Source of the DNA: JdFR-22 sp964534325
Lineage (GTDB): Archaea > Halobacteriota > Archaeoglobi > Archaeoglobales > Archaeoglobaceae
NCBI GenBank assembly: GCA_964534325.1
Contig: CAZHOR010000002.1
Span: 130,787-194,786 of the forward strand
Direction of reading: 5' to 3'
Length of the DNA stretch: 64,000 nt
The notes under the pieces are model-generated. The model ran no database searches and had not been told where the DNA came from. It saw nothing but the letters and a program-made list of their open reading frames with translations. Shown piece by piece: positions 42,076 to 51,234 of this stretch (positions are counted from its first letter, which is position 1; every line of letters begins with the position of its first letter). Position numbers and translations under genes: made by a program.

Positions 42076-43956
42076 TTACACCACCCCGAAATATAGAAGC
42101 ATAGCTATCACGCCGATCACCACAATACTCAGATATACGTGGATGCTTCCGGTTTGAAGTCTTCTCAGACCTCCACCGCCGTACATGGTAGTCTTTCCTA
42201 TTCCGTCAACAAGGCCATCGATAATGTATTTTTCAATCCAGCCTACTACTCTATAAGTATAAATACCAATTCTACCTCCAAATAACTCTTCGAACAGGTA
42301 ATCCATATAGTACTTCTCCGTTATCACTGAATGAACCGGTTTCAAAGGATTTCTTATGCTGGCGGGGTCGAATGCTTTTCTCACGTATCCCAGATAAGCA
42401 ACGGCAACAGCTGAAGCAGCTATAATCACGGTTAGCACCATTAAACCCAGATTGGGTACCAGGTGTAGCTGTATGGTACCCATATGCTCTGCGCCTTCCA
42501 GCACTGCGTGAGGATACTTCTCAACGAAGTGGTGCATGTATCCTTCGAACCACCATTTTATCAGCCCGGAGAACACCGCAAACAGGGCCAGTATGGTAAG
42601 TACGGAGGTCATCACCCTGGGGTTCTCTTTGGGATGCTCTCTACCCCTGTATTTGCCAAGGAAGGCCATGAACCATACCCTGAATATATAGAAAGCGGTC
42701 AGAGCTGCGGCAGCAATCCCCAGGAATGTGAGTATCATATCACCCTGCTGGAAAGCCGCCAGGATAACCTCATCCTTGGAGAAGAAACCGCTGAACGGCG
42801 GTATCCCTGCCAGAGCCAGGCTACCGGCCAGCATGGTGAAGGCCGTTATGGGCATGACCTTCCGTAATCCTCCCATCTCTCTTATATCGTTGGTCATACA
42901 GGAGTTAATTACACTACCTGCGGCAAGGAATAGCAGAGCTTTGAAGAAAGCGTGATTGATCAAATGGAACATTCCGGCGAAAATGCTTCCCACACCCAGC
43001 GCCAGGAACATGTAGCCCAGCTGGGAAATGGTGGAGTAAGCGATCACCTTCTTGATATCCACCATCACCAGAGCCATGGTCGCTGCAAATAATGCTGTAA
43101 ACCCACCTATGTAGGCTACGGTGGTCATGGCGTCCGGGCTGAGCACAAACAGTGGATAATTCCTGGCCACCAGATAAACACCGGCTTTGACCATAGTAGC
43201 AGCGTGAATCAAGGCTGAAACAGTGGTAGGGCCTTCCATAGCGTCTGGAAGCCACACGTGTAAGGGGAATTGTGCGGACTTACCTACAGCACCTCCAAAC
43301 AGCATTATCACCGCAAAAGTAAGGATCGCCGTATCCATCGCTGGAGCAGCCTCAAACAGTTCTAAAAGGTTGAAAGTTCCTGCATAGACGAATAGGACAA
43401 AAATCCCGATCATGAACATTACATCTCCAGCTCTGGTAACCAGAAACGCTTTCATGGCGGCCCTGGAGGCTTCTGGCTTTCGGTAGAAGTATCCGATGAG
43501 CAGGTAGGAGCACAATCCCACTATCTCCCAGAACATGAACATTAACAGGAGATTGTTGGCGATCACAAGTCCCAGCATACCTACGCTGAACAACTGCATC
43601 TCCGCAAAATATCTGCTCAGCTTGTTGGTCCTGATGAACGGTACCATGTAGCCCATGGAATAGATGTGGATCAGCAGGATGAGCAGTGAAACTACCAGGA
43701 CCATTATACCGCTCAGACTGTCGATGAGGACACCAAAGCCTATATCATAGCCGCCTATAGTTATCCACGTAAAGCTGGCCTCGTATGTTTTTCCTCCCAG
43801 AACATCAAGGAAGGTTCCCAGAGATATCAGGAAGCTGATGAGCATGAAGAATATGGCCACCTGGCCAAGACCCATTCTATACCTGTATCCAGCGATCAGG
43901 CATATTAGAAATCCGAATACCGGCATTATGGGGATTAACCATGAGTACTCGATCAT
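42076..43956 (-). CDS. fpoL: F420H2 dehydrogenase-like complex, membrane subunit L
   Basis: About 626 residues, NuoL family, with the long C-terminal lateral helix region after the antiporter core. FWEIVGLCSYLLIGY carries the conserved glutamate and FPLHVWLPDAMEGPTTVSALIHAATMV the family signature. Start at ATG 43956, after gaggtgg; a GTG at 43965 is the alternative. It overlaps or abuts fpoK and fpoM. Confidence 0.95.
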   Translation of the reverse strand: MIEYSWLIPIMPVFGFLICLIAGYRYRMGLGQVAIFFMLISFLISLGTFLDVLGGKTYEASFTWITIGGYDIGFGVLIDSLSGIMVLVVSLLILLIHIYSMGYMVPFIRTNKLSRYFAEMQLFSVGMLGLVIANNLLLMFMFWEIVGLCSYLLIGYFYRKPEASRAAMKAFLVTRAGDVMFMIGIFVLFVYAGTFNLLELFEAAPAMDTAILTFAVIMLFGGAVGKSAQFPLHVWLPDAMEGPTTVSALIHAATMVKAGVYLVARNYPLFVLSPDAMTTVAYIGGFTALFAATMALVMVDIKKVIAYSTISQLGYMFLALGVGSIFAGMFHLINHAFFKALLFLAAGSVINSCMTNDIREMGGLRKVMPITAFTMLAGSLALAGIPPFSGFFSKDEVILAAFQQGDMILTFLGIAAAALTAFYIFRVWFMAFLGKYRGREHPKENPRVMTSVLTILALFAVFSGLIKWWFEGYMHHFVEKYPHAVLEGAEHMGTIQLHLVPNLGLMVLTVIIAASAVAVAYLGYVRKAFDPASIRNPLKPVHSVITEKYYMDYLFEELFGGRIGIYTYRVVGWIEKYIIDGLVDGIGKTTMYGGGGLRRLQTGSIHVYLSIVVIGVIAMLLYFGVV

Positions 43957-43958
43957 TA

Positions 43959-44264
43959 CTACCACCTCAACCTGTTAAATACATCAATATTGACCGTTCC
44001 GAAATTCCTGAACAACCTTAAAACTATGGCCAATCCTATGGCAGCTTCTGCCGCAGCGATCACAATTACGAACATGGCGAATATCTGGCCCACATAACCG
44101 TCCATGTGGTATCTGGAAAACGCGATAAAGTTGATATTGGCAGAGTTGAGCATAAGCTCAATACCCATGAGCATAACAATAGGATTTCTTTTTAAAGTAA
44201 CTCCAAAGATGCCTATGGCAAACATCACCGCTGAAAACGAAACGAACATATAAACCGGTATCAC
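43959..44264 (-). CDS. fpoK: F420H2 dehydrogenase-like complex, membrane subunit K
   Basis: 101 residues, three membrane segments, NuoK family. The glutamates of the conserved helices are in LMGIELMLNSANINFIAF and IAAAEAAIGLAIVL. Start overlaps the stop of the second J gene by 4 bases. Confidence 0.94.
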   Translation of the reverse strand: MIPVYMFVSFSAVMFAIGIFGVTLKRNPIVMLMGIELMLNSANINFIAFSRYHMDGYVGQIFAMFVIVIAAAEAAIGLAIVLRLFRNFGTVNIDVFNRLRW

Positions 44265-44503
44265 AGCTCCTCCCTCCTTACGATGTGAATTGCACCGAAA
44301 ATCACTGCCAAGACTAATAGTGAAACAAGCTCAAAGGGAATACCGAATTCCAAGAACAGTGATTTCCCGATATCGTTGATGTTGGGTAACCATTTTTGAT
44401 AAATGGGGTAATTACCCTGTACGATTAGAACAACAGCGCTGGCAAGGAAAACCAGGGCCATAAGTAGCCTGCCGATCGTCCTTCTGTTCTCCTCATAGCT
44501 CAT
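44261..44503 (-). CDS. fpoJ: F420H2 dehydrogenase-like complex, C-terminal half of subunit J
   Basis: 80 residues with two membrane segments (LLMALVFLASAVVLIVQG and LVSLLVLAVIFGAIHIVRREEL), matching the C-terminal part of NuoJ. The preceding gene covers the N-terminal part. Two-gene J subunits are the norm in Fpo complexes, and each has its own start, so this is not a frameshift. Confidence 0.85.
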   Translation of the reverse strand: MSYEENRRTIGRLLMALVFLASAVVLIVQGNYPIYQKWLPNINDIGKSLFLEFGIPFELVSLLVLAVIFGAIHIVRREEL

Positions 44504-44747
44504 CTATACCACCTCTCCTGGTCACCATTATGGCGAACACGATCAGGACGCTTACAGCTCCGGCATAGACCATTACGTGAATGAATGCGAGGAAATAGGA
44601 TTCTAAGAGGGCGTAGATACCACCTATCAACAACATCGTGAGGGCAAAGAAGGTTGCTGAGTGCAGCACATCTCTGGAGGCGAATATTAGCATAGCTGAA
44701 ACCACTGTAGCGGCAGCCATAATCCAAAAAACACTCATTTCGATCAT
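44493..44747 (-). CDS. fpoJ: F420H2 dehydrogenase-like complex, N-terminal half of subunit J
   Basis: 84 residues with three membrane segments; HSATFFALTMLLIGGIYALLESYFLAFIHVMVYAGAVSVLIVFAIM is the NuoJ core with the pi-bulge helix (written here in part only by name: AFIHVMVYAGA). It overlaps the next gene by 11 bases and follows fpoF by 2. Confidence 0.87.
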   Translation of the reverse strand: MIEMSVFWIMAAATVVSAMLIFASRDVLHSATFFALTMLLIGGIYALLESYFLAFIHVMVYAGAVSVLIVFAIMVTRRGGIDEL

Positions 44748-44749
44748 TT

Positions 44750-45793
44750 TTACCCCTCCTCCTCTGATGGTGGATAGGGATGTTTTTTCACTTTCAGGTC
44801 TGCATTTTTCTGTATGGGCTCCGTATCTGCATCGGCAAACTCCGCGTTACCACTTTCTCTGATAGCATCCATTACTTCCTTCCCCTTTTCTGTTCTTACT
44901 ATTACGGTGGAGTATCCTTCATCACTTCCTACGCTCCCCACGCTTATGTCGCTCTCCACACCAGTGAAATCCTGACAGACCATGCACCCCGAAGGTACGA
45001 TATCATCCAACTCTTTAATAGGGAACTTGACCTCGCTACCGTCATCCAGAGTAGCTATGAACTTTCCTTTGGTAATATCCATCTTGGTCACTTTGGAAAG
45101 GTCGTCTACCTCTTTTCCCTTGAGGAATTTGGCCAGCTTATGATAATAGAAGTTCTCCATACAGAAGGTTGAGACCACCAGCTCTATATTGCTGAAGAGC
45201 TTGACGTTCTTCTGGAGGCTTCTGTGACCGGAGGTCATGCAGGGTGTCCCCACGACACCGGGTTTCTTCGCTGCTTTTAAGGCCTCACGTAGATTTGGTA
45301 TGGCGCTGGCAAAACTGTATTTTGAACCCATAACCTTCTCGTCATCCAGCATTTTGGTGCTTCGAGCCACCTTGGTCTGAGGTCTCCACTTGTTGTCCCT
45401 TCCTACTACTACTGCTGTATCAATGATCTTTGAATCCAGTGCAGTGGCAAAGATCTCTGTGACCATTCCACCATCTTGCCCACCATACCTGCTTGATTTG
45501 GCAGCAACGATTTCAGTGTACTCTCCAAGCCCGCTCAATGGTTCGTAATCTACTCTGGGACAGAACTTAACGCAGGCACCATCATCAATACACTCTTTCT
45601 CCCATTTCGGAAAGTGAATGGGTTTATCTTCATAAACAATACCATAAACAGGGCAGATAGCCACACAAGTACCACAATGACTGCATATACCTGCATCAAT
45701 TACTTCCCATTTCAGGTTTCCAAAGTATTTCTTATCTTTCTGTTTTTTAACAGGAACACTGGACGTCCATTCCAATAAAGCCTTTTTCTTCAT
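44750..45793 (-). CDS. fpoF: F420H2-oxidising subunit FpoF/FqoF (FrhB family)
   Basis: 347 residues. Two 4Fe-4S motifs near the N terminus (CSHCGTCVAICPV and CIDDGACVKFCPR) are followed by the FrhB/FdhB FAD domain (GGQDGGMVTEIFATAL, VGTPCMTSGHRSL, SGCMVCQDFTGVESDISVG). It takes electrons from reduced coenzyme F420. In Methanosarcina fpoF lies apart from the other genes; here, as in Archaeoglobus, it follows fpoI and overlaps it by 4 bases. NuoE, NuoF and NuoG are absent. Confidence 0.93.
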   Translation of the reverse strand: MKKKALLEWTSSVPVKKQKDKKYFGNLKWEVIDAGICSHCGTCVAICPVYGIVYEDKPIHFPKWEKECIDDGACVKFCPRVDYEPLSGLGEYTEIVAAKSSRYGGQDGGMVTEIFATALDSKIIDTAVVVGRDNKWRPQTKVARSTKMLDDEKVMGSKYSFASAIPNLREALKAAKKPGVVGTPCMTSGHRSLQKNVKLFSNIELVVSTFCMENFYYHKLAKFLKGKEVDDLSKVTKMDITKGKFIATLDDGSEVKFPIKELDDIVPSGCMVCQDFTGVESDISVGSVGSDEGYSTVIVRTEKGKEVMDAIRESGNAEFADADTEPIQKNADLKVKKHPYPPSEEEG

Positions 45794-46431
45794 TCGCTAC
45801 CCCCCTCATACTCCACCAGGTCAAGCACGTCTCCAGGACAGTTCTTTACACAGAGTCCACAGCCAGCACAAACGTCGGGATCTACTTTGATGATCCTCTC
45901 CCCATCTTCCCTATCTTCATGAGAAATGGCGTCAACCGGGCAGGAGATCTCACATACCAGACATGATATACAGTTATCGGGATTAACGGCATGCGACCTG
46001 TAATTATACGGTCTAACATACGGCTCTACTTCCTTTGTTACCTTCTGGAACTTGGGAATATCGTAAATGAGCTCATCTCTATCCCATTCGGATAACTCCA
46101 GCTTGGGACCCATTATCATGCATTCTGTGGGACATGCTTCCACACAAAGACCGCATATGAGGCACCTTCCCAGATCAAGGTAGTAACCGTTGAGGAATTG
46201 TTTGCCATCAGGTTTTCTCTCCAGATCCATCTCTATACAGTTGACCGGGCAGGCCCTCTCACAGGCCCTGCAGAAACGACAATTGTTAAGAGTAAAAAGA
46301 GGAAGAGCTCTAAATTCCGGGGGAAGAGCTATTGCCTCATCGGGATACTGTACCGTCACCGGCTTCGAAAAGAGGTATTCCAGTCCAACCCTCAATGGGC
46401 CTACTACTTTTTTGACAAAGAACCTAGCCAT
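45790..46431 (-). CDS. fpoI: Complex I subunit I with four 4Fe-4S motifs
   Basis: 213 residues. The NuoI core has two cluster motifs (CRFCRACERACPVNC near residue 50 and CLICGLCVEACPTEC near 92). Unusually, a second ferredoxin-like pair follows (CISCLVCEISCP near 153 and CAGCGLCVKNCPGD near 190). The usual family has only the first two. The extra domain probably connects to FpoF, encoded immediately downstream, or to another donor. The gene lies 6 bases after fpoH. Confidence 0.93.
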   Translation of the reverse strand: MARFFVKKVVGPLRVGLEYLFSKPVTVQYPDEAIALPPEFRALPLFTLNNCRFCRACERACPVNCIEMDLERKPDGKQFLNGYYLDLGRCLICGLCVEACPTECMIMGPKLELSEWDRDELIYDIPKFQKVTKEVEPYVRPYNYRSHAVNPDNCISCLVCEISCPVDAISHEDREDGERIIKVDPDVCAGCGLCVKNCPGDVLDLVEYEGGSE

Positions 46432-46437
46432 TTTTAT

Positions 46438-47520
46438 TCACCCCAGAGCCAAGAATATGGCGATCGCCCAGAAGAAATTAACGATAGCCAGCGGAAACAA
46501 CCTCTTCCATCCAAGATCCAGCAATTGATCGATCCTGAGCCGGAAGTAAACGGCTCTAACCCATATGATGACGAAAACTACGACGTAAACCTTTATGAGG
46601 AAAACCAGTAGTGTCAGCGCGTCAAATGCGGCCGCTCCTATACTTGCCTGAACAATCTCCATTCCATAGAATCCATAACCTCCCAGGAATACAGCTGCGG
46701 TTAGACAGGCAGTGATAAAAATGCTGATGTATTCAGTTGCCATGACCATACCATAATACATTCCACCATGCTCTGTCATGAAACCGGCTACCAGCTCGGA
46801 TTCAGCTTCAGGGATATCGAATGGGGTTCTCTCCAGCTCTGCGATCATTGTTATAAGGAAAATGACGAATCCCAGTGGCAGTAACACCGCATACCAGATA
46901 TTCTGGGCGTTTGCTATCTCCAAAATGTTCACGCTTCCAGCTAAAAGTGCGGTTGTCACCAGAACCAGAATTGCTGGCAACTCATAGCTGATCATCTGTG
47001 CTGCGGATCTCACACCGCCGATCAAAGAGAACTTGTTATTGGCGGAAAGACCCATCAGCATGACACCTAATGGCTGCACGCTTGCCAGAGCCAGGATATA
47101 CAGAAGGCTCGCTTCATTCTCCAGGCCCACAAGATTATGACCGAAGGGAACCATCAATCCGATACCTAACGCAGTAAAGACCATTATGGTGGGACCGAGA
47201 ACATATGTCAGGGGGTCTGCCCTGGCAGGTCTGAAAACCTCCTTGGTAAGCAGCTTAAGAAAATCTGCGATGGCCTGGAAGAATCCCCAGATTATGGGGG
47301 GTCCAGCGTAAACAGGCCCTCGCCTGTTCATCATCCTTCCCAGTATCTTTCTTTCCAGCCATACCACTATAAGGACATTGACCATTATGACCGCTATTAC
47401 TATACCAGCATTTGCACCCCAGAGCATAGCCTTTGCTCCCAGCTCACCGATCACCGGAGACAGGGTGTTCATGGTTATATCATGGATGGGTTTTAACAGT
47501 GCGGAATCAAACCAGCTCAT
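46438..47520 (-). CDS. fpoH: F420H2 dehydrogenase-like complex, membrane subunit H
   Basis: 360 residues, eight membrane segments, NuoH family. VWLERKILGRMMNRRGPVYAGPP is the family signature, and the charged loop ELERTPFDIPEAESELVAGFMTEHGGM forms the quinone-site entrance. It links the peripheral and membrane arms; the electron acceptor would be a membrane quinone or methanophenazine. Confidence 0.96.
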   Translation of the reverse strand: MSWFDSALLKPIHDITMNTLSPVIGELGAKAMLWGANAGIVIAVIMVNVLIVVWLERKILGRMMNRRGPVYAGPPIIWGFFQAIADFLKLLTKEVFRPARADPLTYVLGPTIMVFTALGIGLMVPFGHNLVGLENEASLLYILALASVQPLGVMLMGLSANNKFSLIGGVRSAAQMISYELPAILVLVTTALLAGSVNILEIANAQNIWYAVLLPLGFVIFLITMIAELERTPFDIPEAESELVAGFMTEHGGMYYGMVMATEYISIFITACLTAAVFLGGYGFYGMEIVQASIGAAAFDALTLLVFLIKVYVVVFVIIWVRAVYFRLRIDQLLDLGWKRLFPLAIVNFFWAIAIFLALG

Positions 47521-47526
47521 AGTTCA

Positions 47527-48609
47527 TCACCTATCCGTATCCCCCAAACAGACATCCAAGCTTCCCAGTATGGGCGGTAGATCGGCAACGTTGTGCCCCG
47601 GCATTATTGCCCTCGTCGCCTGAATATGTATATAGGCCGGACTTCTGATCTTCAGTCTGTAGGGAGCTTTTCCGCCATCACTGACTATATAATAAGATCC
47701 CTCGCCTCGAGGCATCTCCACCCGATTAAAGACCTCTCCCTCAGGTGGCTTTTTGGGTGCCTTCGCCTTTATGTCTCCACCGGGGAGCTTTTCCGCCAGC
47801 TCCCTGCAGATATCAATGCTCTGGAGGATCTCCTCTATCCTGACCATAAATCTGGCCCAGCAATCCCCTTCTTTGTAAACTATCGGCTCGAATCCTATTT
47901 CATCGAACAAAAGGAACGGCTCGTTGTATCTCACGTCAACCTTGAGACCGCTGCCCCTTGCAGGAGGGCCAGTAACGCCCCATGCTTTGGCGTCCGATTG
48001 GGTGAGATAACCTACTCCCTGAACCCTCTTTCTGAAGGTCTCATTCTCTACTATTAAGTCAATAAAATCCTTCAGTTTCCTCTCGATCCTGTTCACGTAT
48101 CTGATCACTCTATCTTCCCAGCCAGGCGGAGCGTCTCGGGCAACACCTCCAAATCGAGGATAATTATAGGTCATTCTGTGCCCTGCCAGCCTGGAGAGCA
48201 AGTCAAGGATATACTCTCTTTCCCTGACTGAGAACATGAATCCAGTGAAGCTACCTATATCCATTCCGTATGCAGCAAGCCACACAAAGTGACTGGCTAT
48301 TCTCTGCAACTCAAAAGCTATGGTCCTGAGATATAGTGCCCTTTGAGGAGGCTCTACCTCCATCAGTTTCTCCACACCACCAACATAGGCTTCGCTCCAG
48401 GAGATGGATGCAACATAACACAGCCTGTCGTTATAGGGGATGAATTTATCCCACTCCCTGTTCTCTGCTATTTTCTCCACACCCCGATGCAGATAACCTA
48501 TTGTGGGGTCAACGTCAGTAACGGTCTCACCATCGATCTTTACTTTCAATCTCCATAATCCGTGAGTGAATGGATGCTGAGGACCAAAATTTACCCACAT
48601 TTCAGACAT
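47527..48609 (-). CDS. fpoD: F420H2 dehydrogenase-like complex, subunit D
   Basis: 360 residues from ATG 48609 after aagtggtgg; an earlier start at 48651 would intrude into fpoC. NuoD/49-kDa fold related to NiFe hydrogenase large subunit. GPQHPFTHGLWRL and GYLHRGVEKIAE surround the quinone pocket. The end PPILGSLDVCLGDTDR replaces the hydrogenase metal-binding cysteines. Confidence 0.96.
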   Translation of the reverse strand: MSEMWVNFGPQHPFTHGLWRLKVKIDGETVTDVDPTIGYLHRGVEKIAENREWDKFIPYNDRLCYVASISWSEAYVGGVEKLMEVEPPQRALYLRTIAFELQRIASHFVWLAAYGMDIGSFTGFMFSVREREYILDLLSRLAGHRMTYNYPRFGGVARDAPPGWEDRVIRYVNRIERKLKDFIDLIVENETFRKRVQGVGYLTQSDAKAWGVTGPPARGSGLKVDVRYNEPFLLFDEIGFEPIVYKEGDCWARFMVRIEEILQSIDICRELAEKLPGGDIKAKAPKKPPEGEVFNRVEMPRGEGSYYIVSDGGKAPYRLKIRSPAYIHIQATRAIMPGHNVADLPPILGSLDVCLGDTDR

Positions 48610-48610
48610 G

Positions 48611-49048
48611 TTACCACCACTTGAAATCTTTACGTAAAGGATGCCCCTCAAAATCCTCGGGAAGCAGTAAATGTTGAGGATAAGGATGATTGTTGAAGGT
48701 TATTCCGAACATCTCGGCAGCCTCTCTTTCGTGAAAACCGGCCGTAGGCCAAACCTCCACCACCGAGTTGACTTCGGGATCTTCTTTGGGGAGTTTAGTT
48801 CGAGCTATGAAAATGATACCGTCAGCGTAGCTCCCCACAAAATAGACCACCTCAGTTCTGTCCTCGTAATCGGCACCTGAAAGAGACGCCAGATAGTCTC
48901 TGTTCATTTTGTCTCTCATAAAATACATGACATCCAAGACCTGTTCAGGAGGGATTTCTATAGTAGCTCTTCTGTCGTCCTTCACTTCTACCTGCACTTC
49001 TTCGAATTGCTTTTGCAGTGATTCAGTAAGTGCGTTAATGTCAGTCAT
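48611..49048 (-). CDS. fpoC: F420H2 dehydrogenase-like complex, subunit C
   Basis: 145 residues, NuoC/30-kDa family, separate from D. The C-terminal signature WPTAGFHEREAAEMFGITFNNHP and EGHPLRKDFKWW are clear. Start overlaps the fpoB stop by 4 bases; the stop lies just before fpoD. Confidence 0.95.
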   Translation of the reverse strand: MTDINALTESLQKQFEEVQVEVKDDRRATIEIPPEQVLDVMYFMRDKMNRDYLASLSGADYEDRTEVVYFVGSYADGIIFIARTKLPKEDPEVNSVVEVWPTAGFHEREAAEMFGITFNNHPYPQHLLLPEDFEGHPLRKDFKWW

Positions 49049-49641
49049 ACCTTTTTACCCTCCTTAAGCCACCTTCTGAAGCGGACAATTGAATGTAAGA
49101 AGGTCTCAGGTCTTACGGGGCATCCGGGAACGTAGAGGTCCACTGGCATTATTTTGTTGACGCCTTTGACCACGTTATATGAATCGTAGAAAGGCCCTCC
49201 GCTTGTGGCGCAGCTGCCAATGGCGACCACCCATTTGGGCTCCAGCATCTGCTCATAAATAATCCTCAACCTGGGTGCCAGTTTTCTGGTAACCGTTCCG
49301 CTGACCCACAACATGTCACACTGTCTTGGTGTAGCCGGAGCCAGAACACCATGCCTCTCCATATCGAAATGAGGGCCGAATACGGCCATGGGAATCTCAA
49401 TCGAACAGCAGGCAATACCGAAGTGAGTTCCCCAAGGGGAAAATGCTCTGCCTCTATTCAGCAAAGGTCCTAAAATGGTCCACAGCGCTTTTCTAACATC
49501 TCCAGCAACTTTATCAACTATATCCTCAGATCTCTCCAGAAAATGCTGGGAGTTATCCAGTCCAACGATGGCTCCCCCGCTTCCACTTTCACTTCCGTTT
49601 CCATCCTGTAAATGCACTACTCTGGGATATTCGTCACCCAT
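49045..49641 (-). CDS. fpoB: F420H2 dehydrogenase-like complex, subunit B
   Basis: 198 residues from ATG 49641 (Met8 of the longer frame), after gggggcgttgaa. NuoB/PSST family, holding cluster N2 next to the quinone site: GIACCSIEIPMA, AIGSCATSGGPF and VPGCPVRPE provide four cysteines. The N-terminal 50 residues are longer than in many relatives and Gly/Ser-rich. Confidence 0.96.
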   Translation of the reverse strand: MGDEYPRVVHLQDGNGSESGSGGAIVGLDNSQHFLERSEDIVDKVAGDVRKALWTILGPLLNRGRAFSPWGTHFGIACCSIEIPMAVFGPHFDMERHGVLAPATPRQCDMLWVSGTVTRKLAPRLRIIYEQMLEPKWVVAIGSCATSGGPFYDSYNVVKGVNKIMPVDLYVPGCPVRPETFLHSIVRFRRWLKEGKKV

Positions 49642-49991
49642 TTCAACGCCCCCTTGGTCCAAGCGTAAATAAGCCCATCAACAAATAGAGCCACAAAGAT
49701 CACCATCTCAATAATGCCCAACATACCGATCTCACTCAAAACAGCAGCCCATGGAAACATAAACAAAGCCTCAATATCAAAAACAACGAACATCAAAGCG
49801 AAAACGTAGTATTGTATACTAAACGAAGTCCTTGCGGTACCGTAAGGGATCTCTCCACACTCGTATGTCTCCAGCTTCATATAAGAGTGTTTTGAGGGTG
49901 TGAAAAGCTTTGGAATACCGAAGGAAATAAGAGGCACTAAGAGAGCTGCAATCAAGTAAATGGCTATCTGTCCGAAAACCTCTATGTCCAT
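49617..49991 (-). CDS. fpoA: F420H2 dehydrogenase-like complex, subunit A (first gene of operon)
   Basis: 124 residues from ATG 49991 after aaaaggtgg; TTG 49997 is the alternative. Three membrane segments, NuoA family: YECGEIPYGTARTSFSIQYYVFALMFVVFDIEALFMFPW contains the conserved Cys, Arg and Asp/Glu residues (read as YECGE and VFDIEALF). It overlaps fpoB by 25 bases. The promoter should lie in the AT-rich region 50020-50080. Confidence 0.94.
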   Translation of the reverse strand: MDIEVFGQIAIYLIAALLVPLISFGIPKLFTPSKHSYMKLETYECGEIPYGTARTSFSIQYYVFALMFVVFDIEALFMFPWAAVLSEIGMLGIIEMVIFVALFVDGLIYAWTKGALKWVTNIPE

Positions 49992-50270
49992 GTTCAACCA
50001 CCTTTTTTACTCCAACGCGATTAAGCAACCTACCTTTTTATCTTAAACAATCAATTTTTTGCGGAATCTAATTTCGGGTACTTAAAAATGTTTCTATTTT
50101 TATCGCCTCGTTCATTGAGTGACTCTAAACCCACCTCACCATATATTATCTAAAGTGAAGTGTTGTAAGTCTCAGGTAAACCTAACAGTTGGAATTTTGA
50201 ACTATTGTCCAATCAGCATGTGTTTGATTTTTTCTGTTGTAAATATTCATTAAAAATCCAAGTTGAGCAA

Positions 50271-51089
50271 TCACGAAAAATTGTGGTTAGCCATGTATTC
50301 GTGGGCTATTTTCACATAGGAATGGTCTATTTCAAATCCAATAAAATCGATATCGAGCTTGATACAGGCTAAAGCGGTACTTCCGATACCCATGAATGGG
50401 TCTAAGACCAGCATACCCTCTTTTATCCCGTGAAGCTTTATACACATCTCGGGGAGCTTAACTGGAAATACGGTGGGGTGTGGTCTGGACTCCTTGATAG
50501 TGGGGTATGGTATGAACCAGGTGTTCCCTCTCCCCCTCAGATCAGTTTCTGCCGATTTCCATCTGCCTATATTGCTCTTATCCTGATAGGAAACCCCAAT
50601 GGCGAGTTTATCAAGGTTCACTTCCCCTTTTTTGGTGAAATGGAATATGTATTCGTGACAGCTGCTCAAGAACTTGTTGCTGTTCACCGGCTGGTAATGG
50701 CCTACCGAGACATCTCCTTTTACGTGCTCATAATTACCTACATCTTCGTGGGGAATGGAGATGGATTTTATCCAGTGAATAGTGTTCTGCAAGGTGAAGT
50801 GTTCTCTAAATCTCAATGCAACGTCAATGGGTATCCAGGGATCAGAGGGTTTTCCTCCCACATTTAGAAAGAAAGATGCACCATCTTTCATGACCTCTGC
50901 GGATTTTTTGGCAACCGTCTCCAGCCATCCGAGATATTCTTCTCTTGGCCTATCGTCAGAGTATCCGCGGTATTTTTTACCGATATTGTAAGGAGGAGAA
51001 GTGACGATAACGTCAACACTTTCCCTCTCCATCGCATCCAGTCCATCCAGACAGTCAATAGTGTGTATTATGTTCACTTCTAATCCCAT
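50271..51089 (-). CDS. Solitary site-specific DNA methyltransferase, probable N4-cytosine type
   Basis: About 272 residues from ATG 51089; ATG 51107 is an alternative. The catalytic motif TSPPYNIG near the N terminus comes before the SAM-binding motif DPFMGIGST near the C terminus, the beta-class order. TSPPY rather than DPPY favours N4-cytosine over N6-adenine methylation. No restriction nuclease gene is adjacent; a PD-(D/E)XK protein lies 3 kb away at 53564 but in another unit. It could be a protective or regulatory orphan enzyme. Confidence 0.85.
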   Translation of the reverse strand: MGLEVNIIHTIDCLDGLDAMERESVDVIVTSPPYNIGKKYRGYSDDRPREEYLGWLETVAKKSAEVMKDGASFFLNVGGKPSDPWIPIDVALRFREHFTLQNTIHWIKSISIPHEDVGNYEHVKGDVSVGHYQPVNSNKFLSSCHEYIFHFTKKGEVNLDKLAIGVSYQDKSNIGRWKSAETDLRGRGNTWFIPYPTIKESRPHPTVFPVKLPEMCIKLHGIKEGMLVLDPFMGIGSTALACIKLDIDFIGFEIDHSYVKIAHEYMANHNFS

Positions 51090-51234
51090 GCTCGATCTCA
51101 CTCCCAATGATTTATATTAATTCTTCATTTTTGTGTTAACTCTCAATATACTTCATAAAGACCGAATTTGCCGAATAAAATCTTTAAAGTGGGATTCCAA
51201 CAACATTAATATACCATATCTTTTAGTTCAGAGT

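Noticed and set aside
44261..44747. Frameshifted nuoJ
   Set aside because: The two halves have separate starts and stops and overlap by 11 bases; split J genes are usual in Fpo operons.
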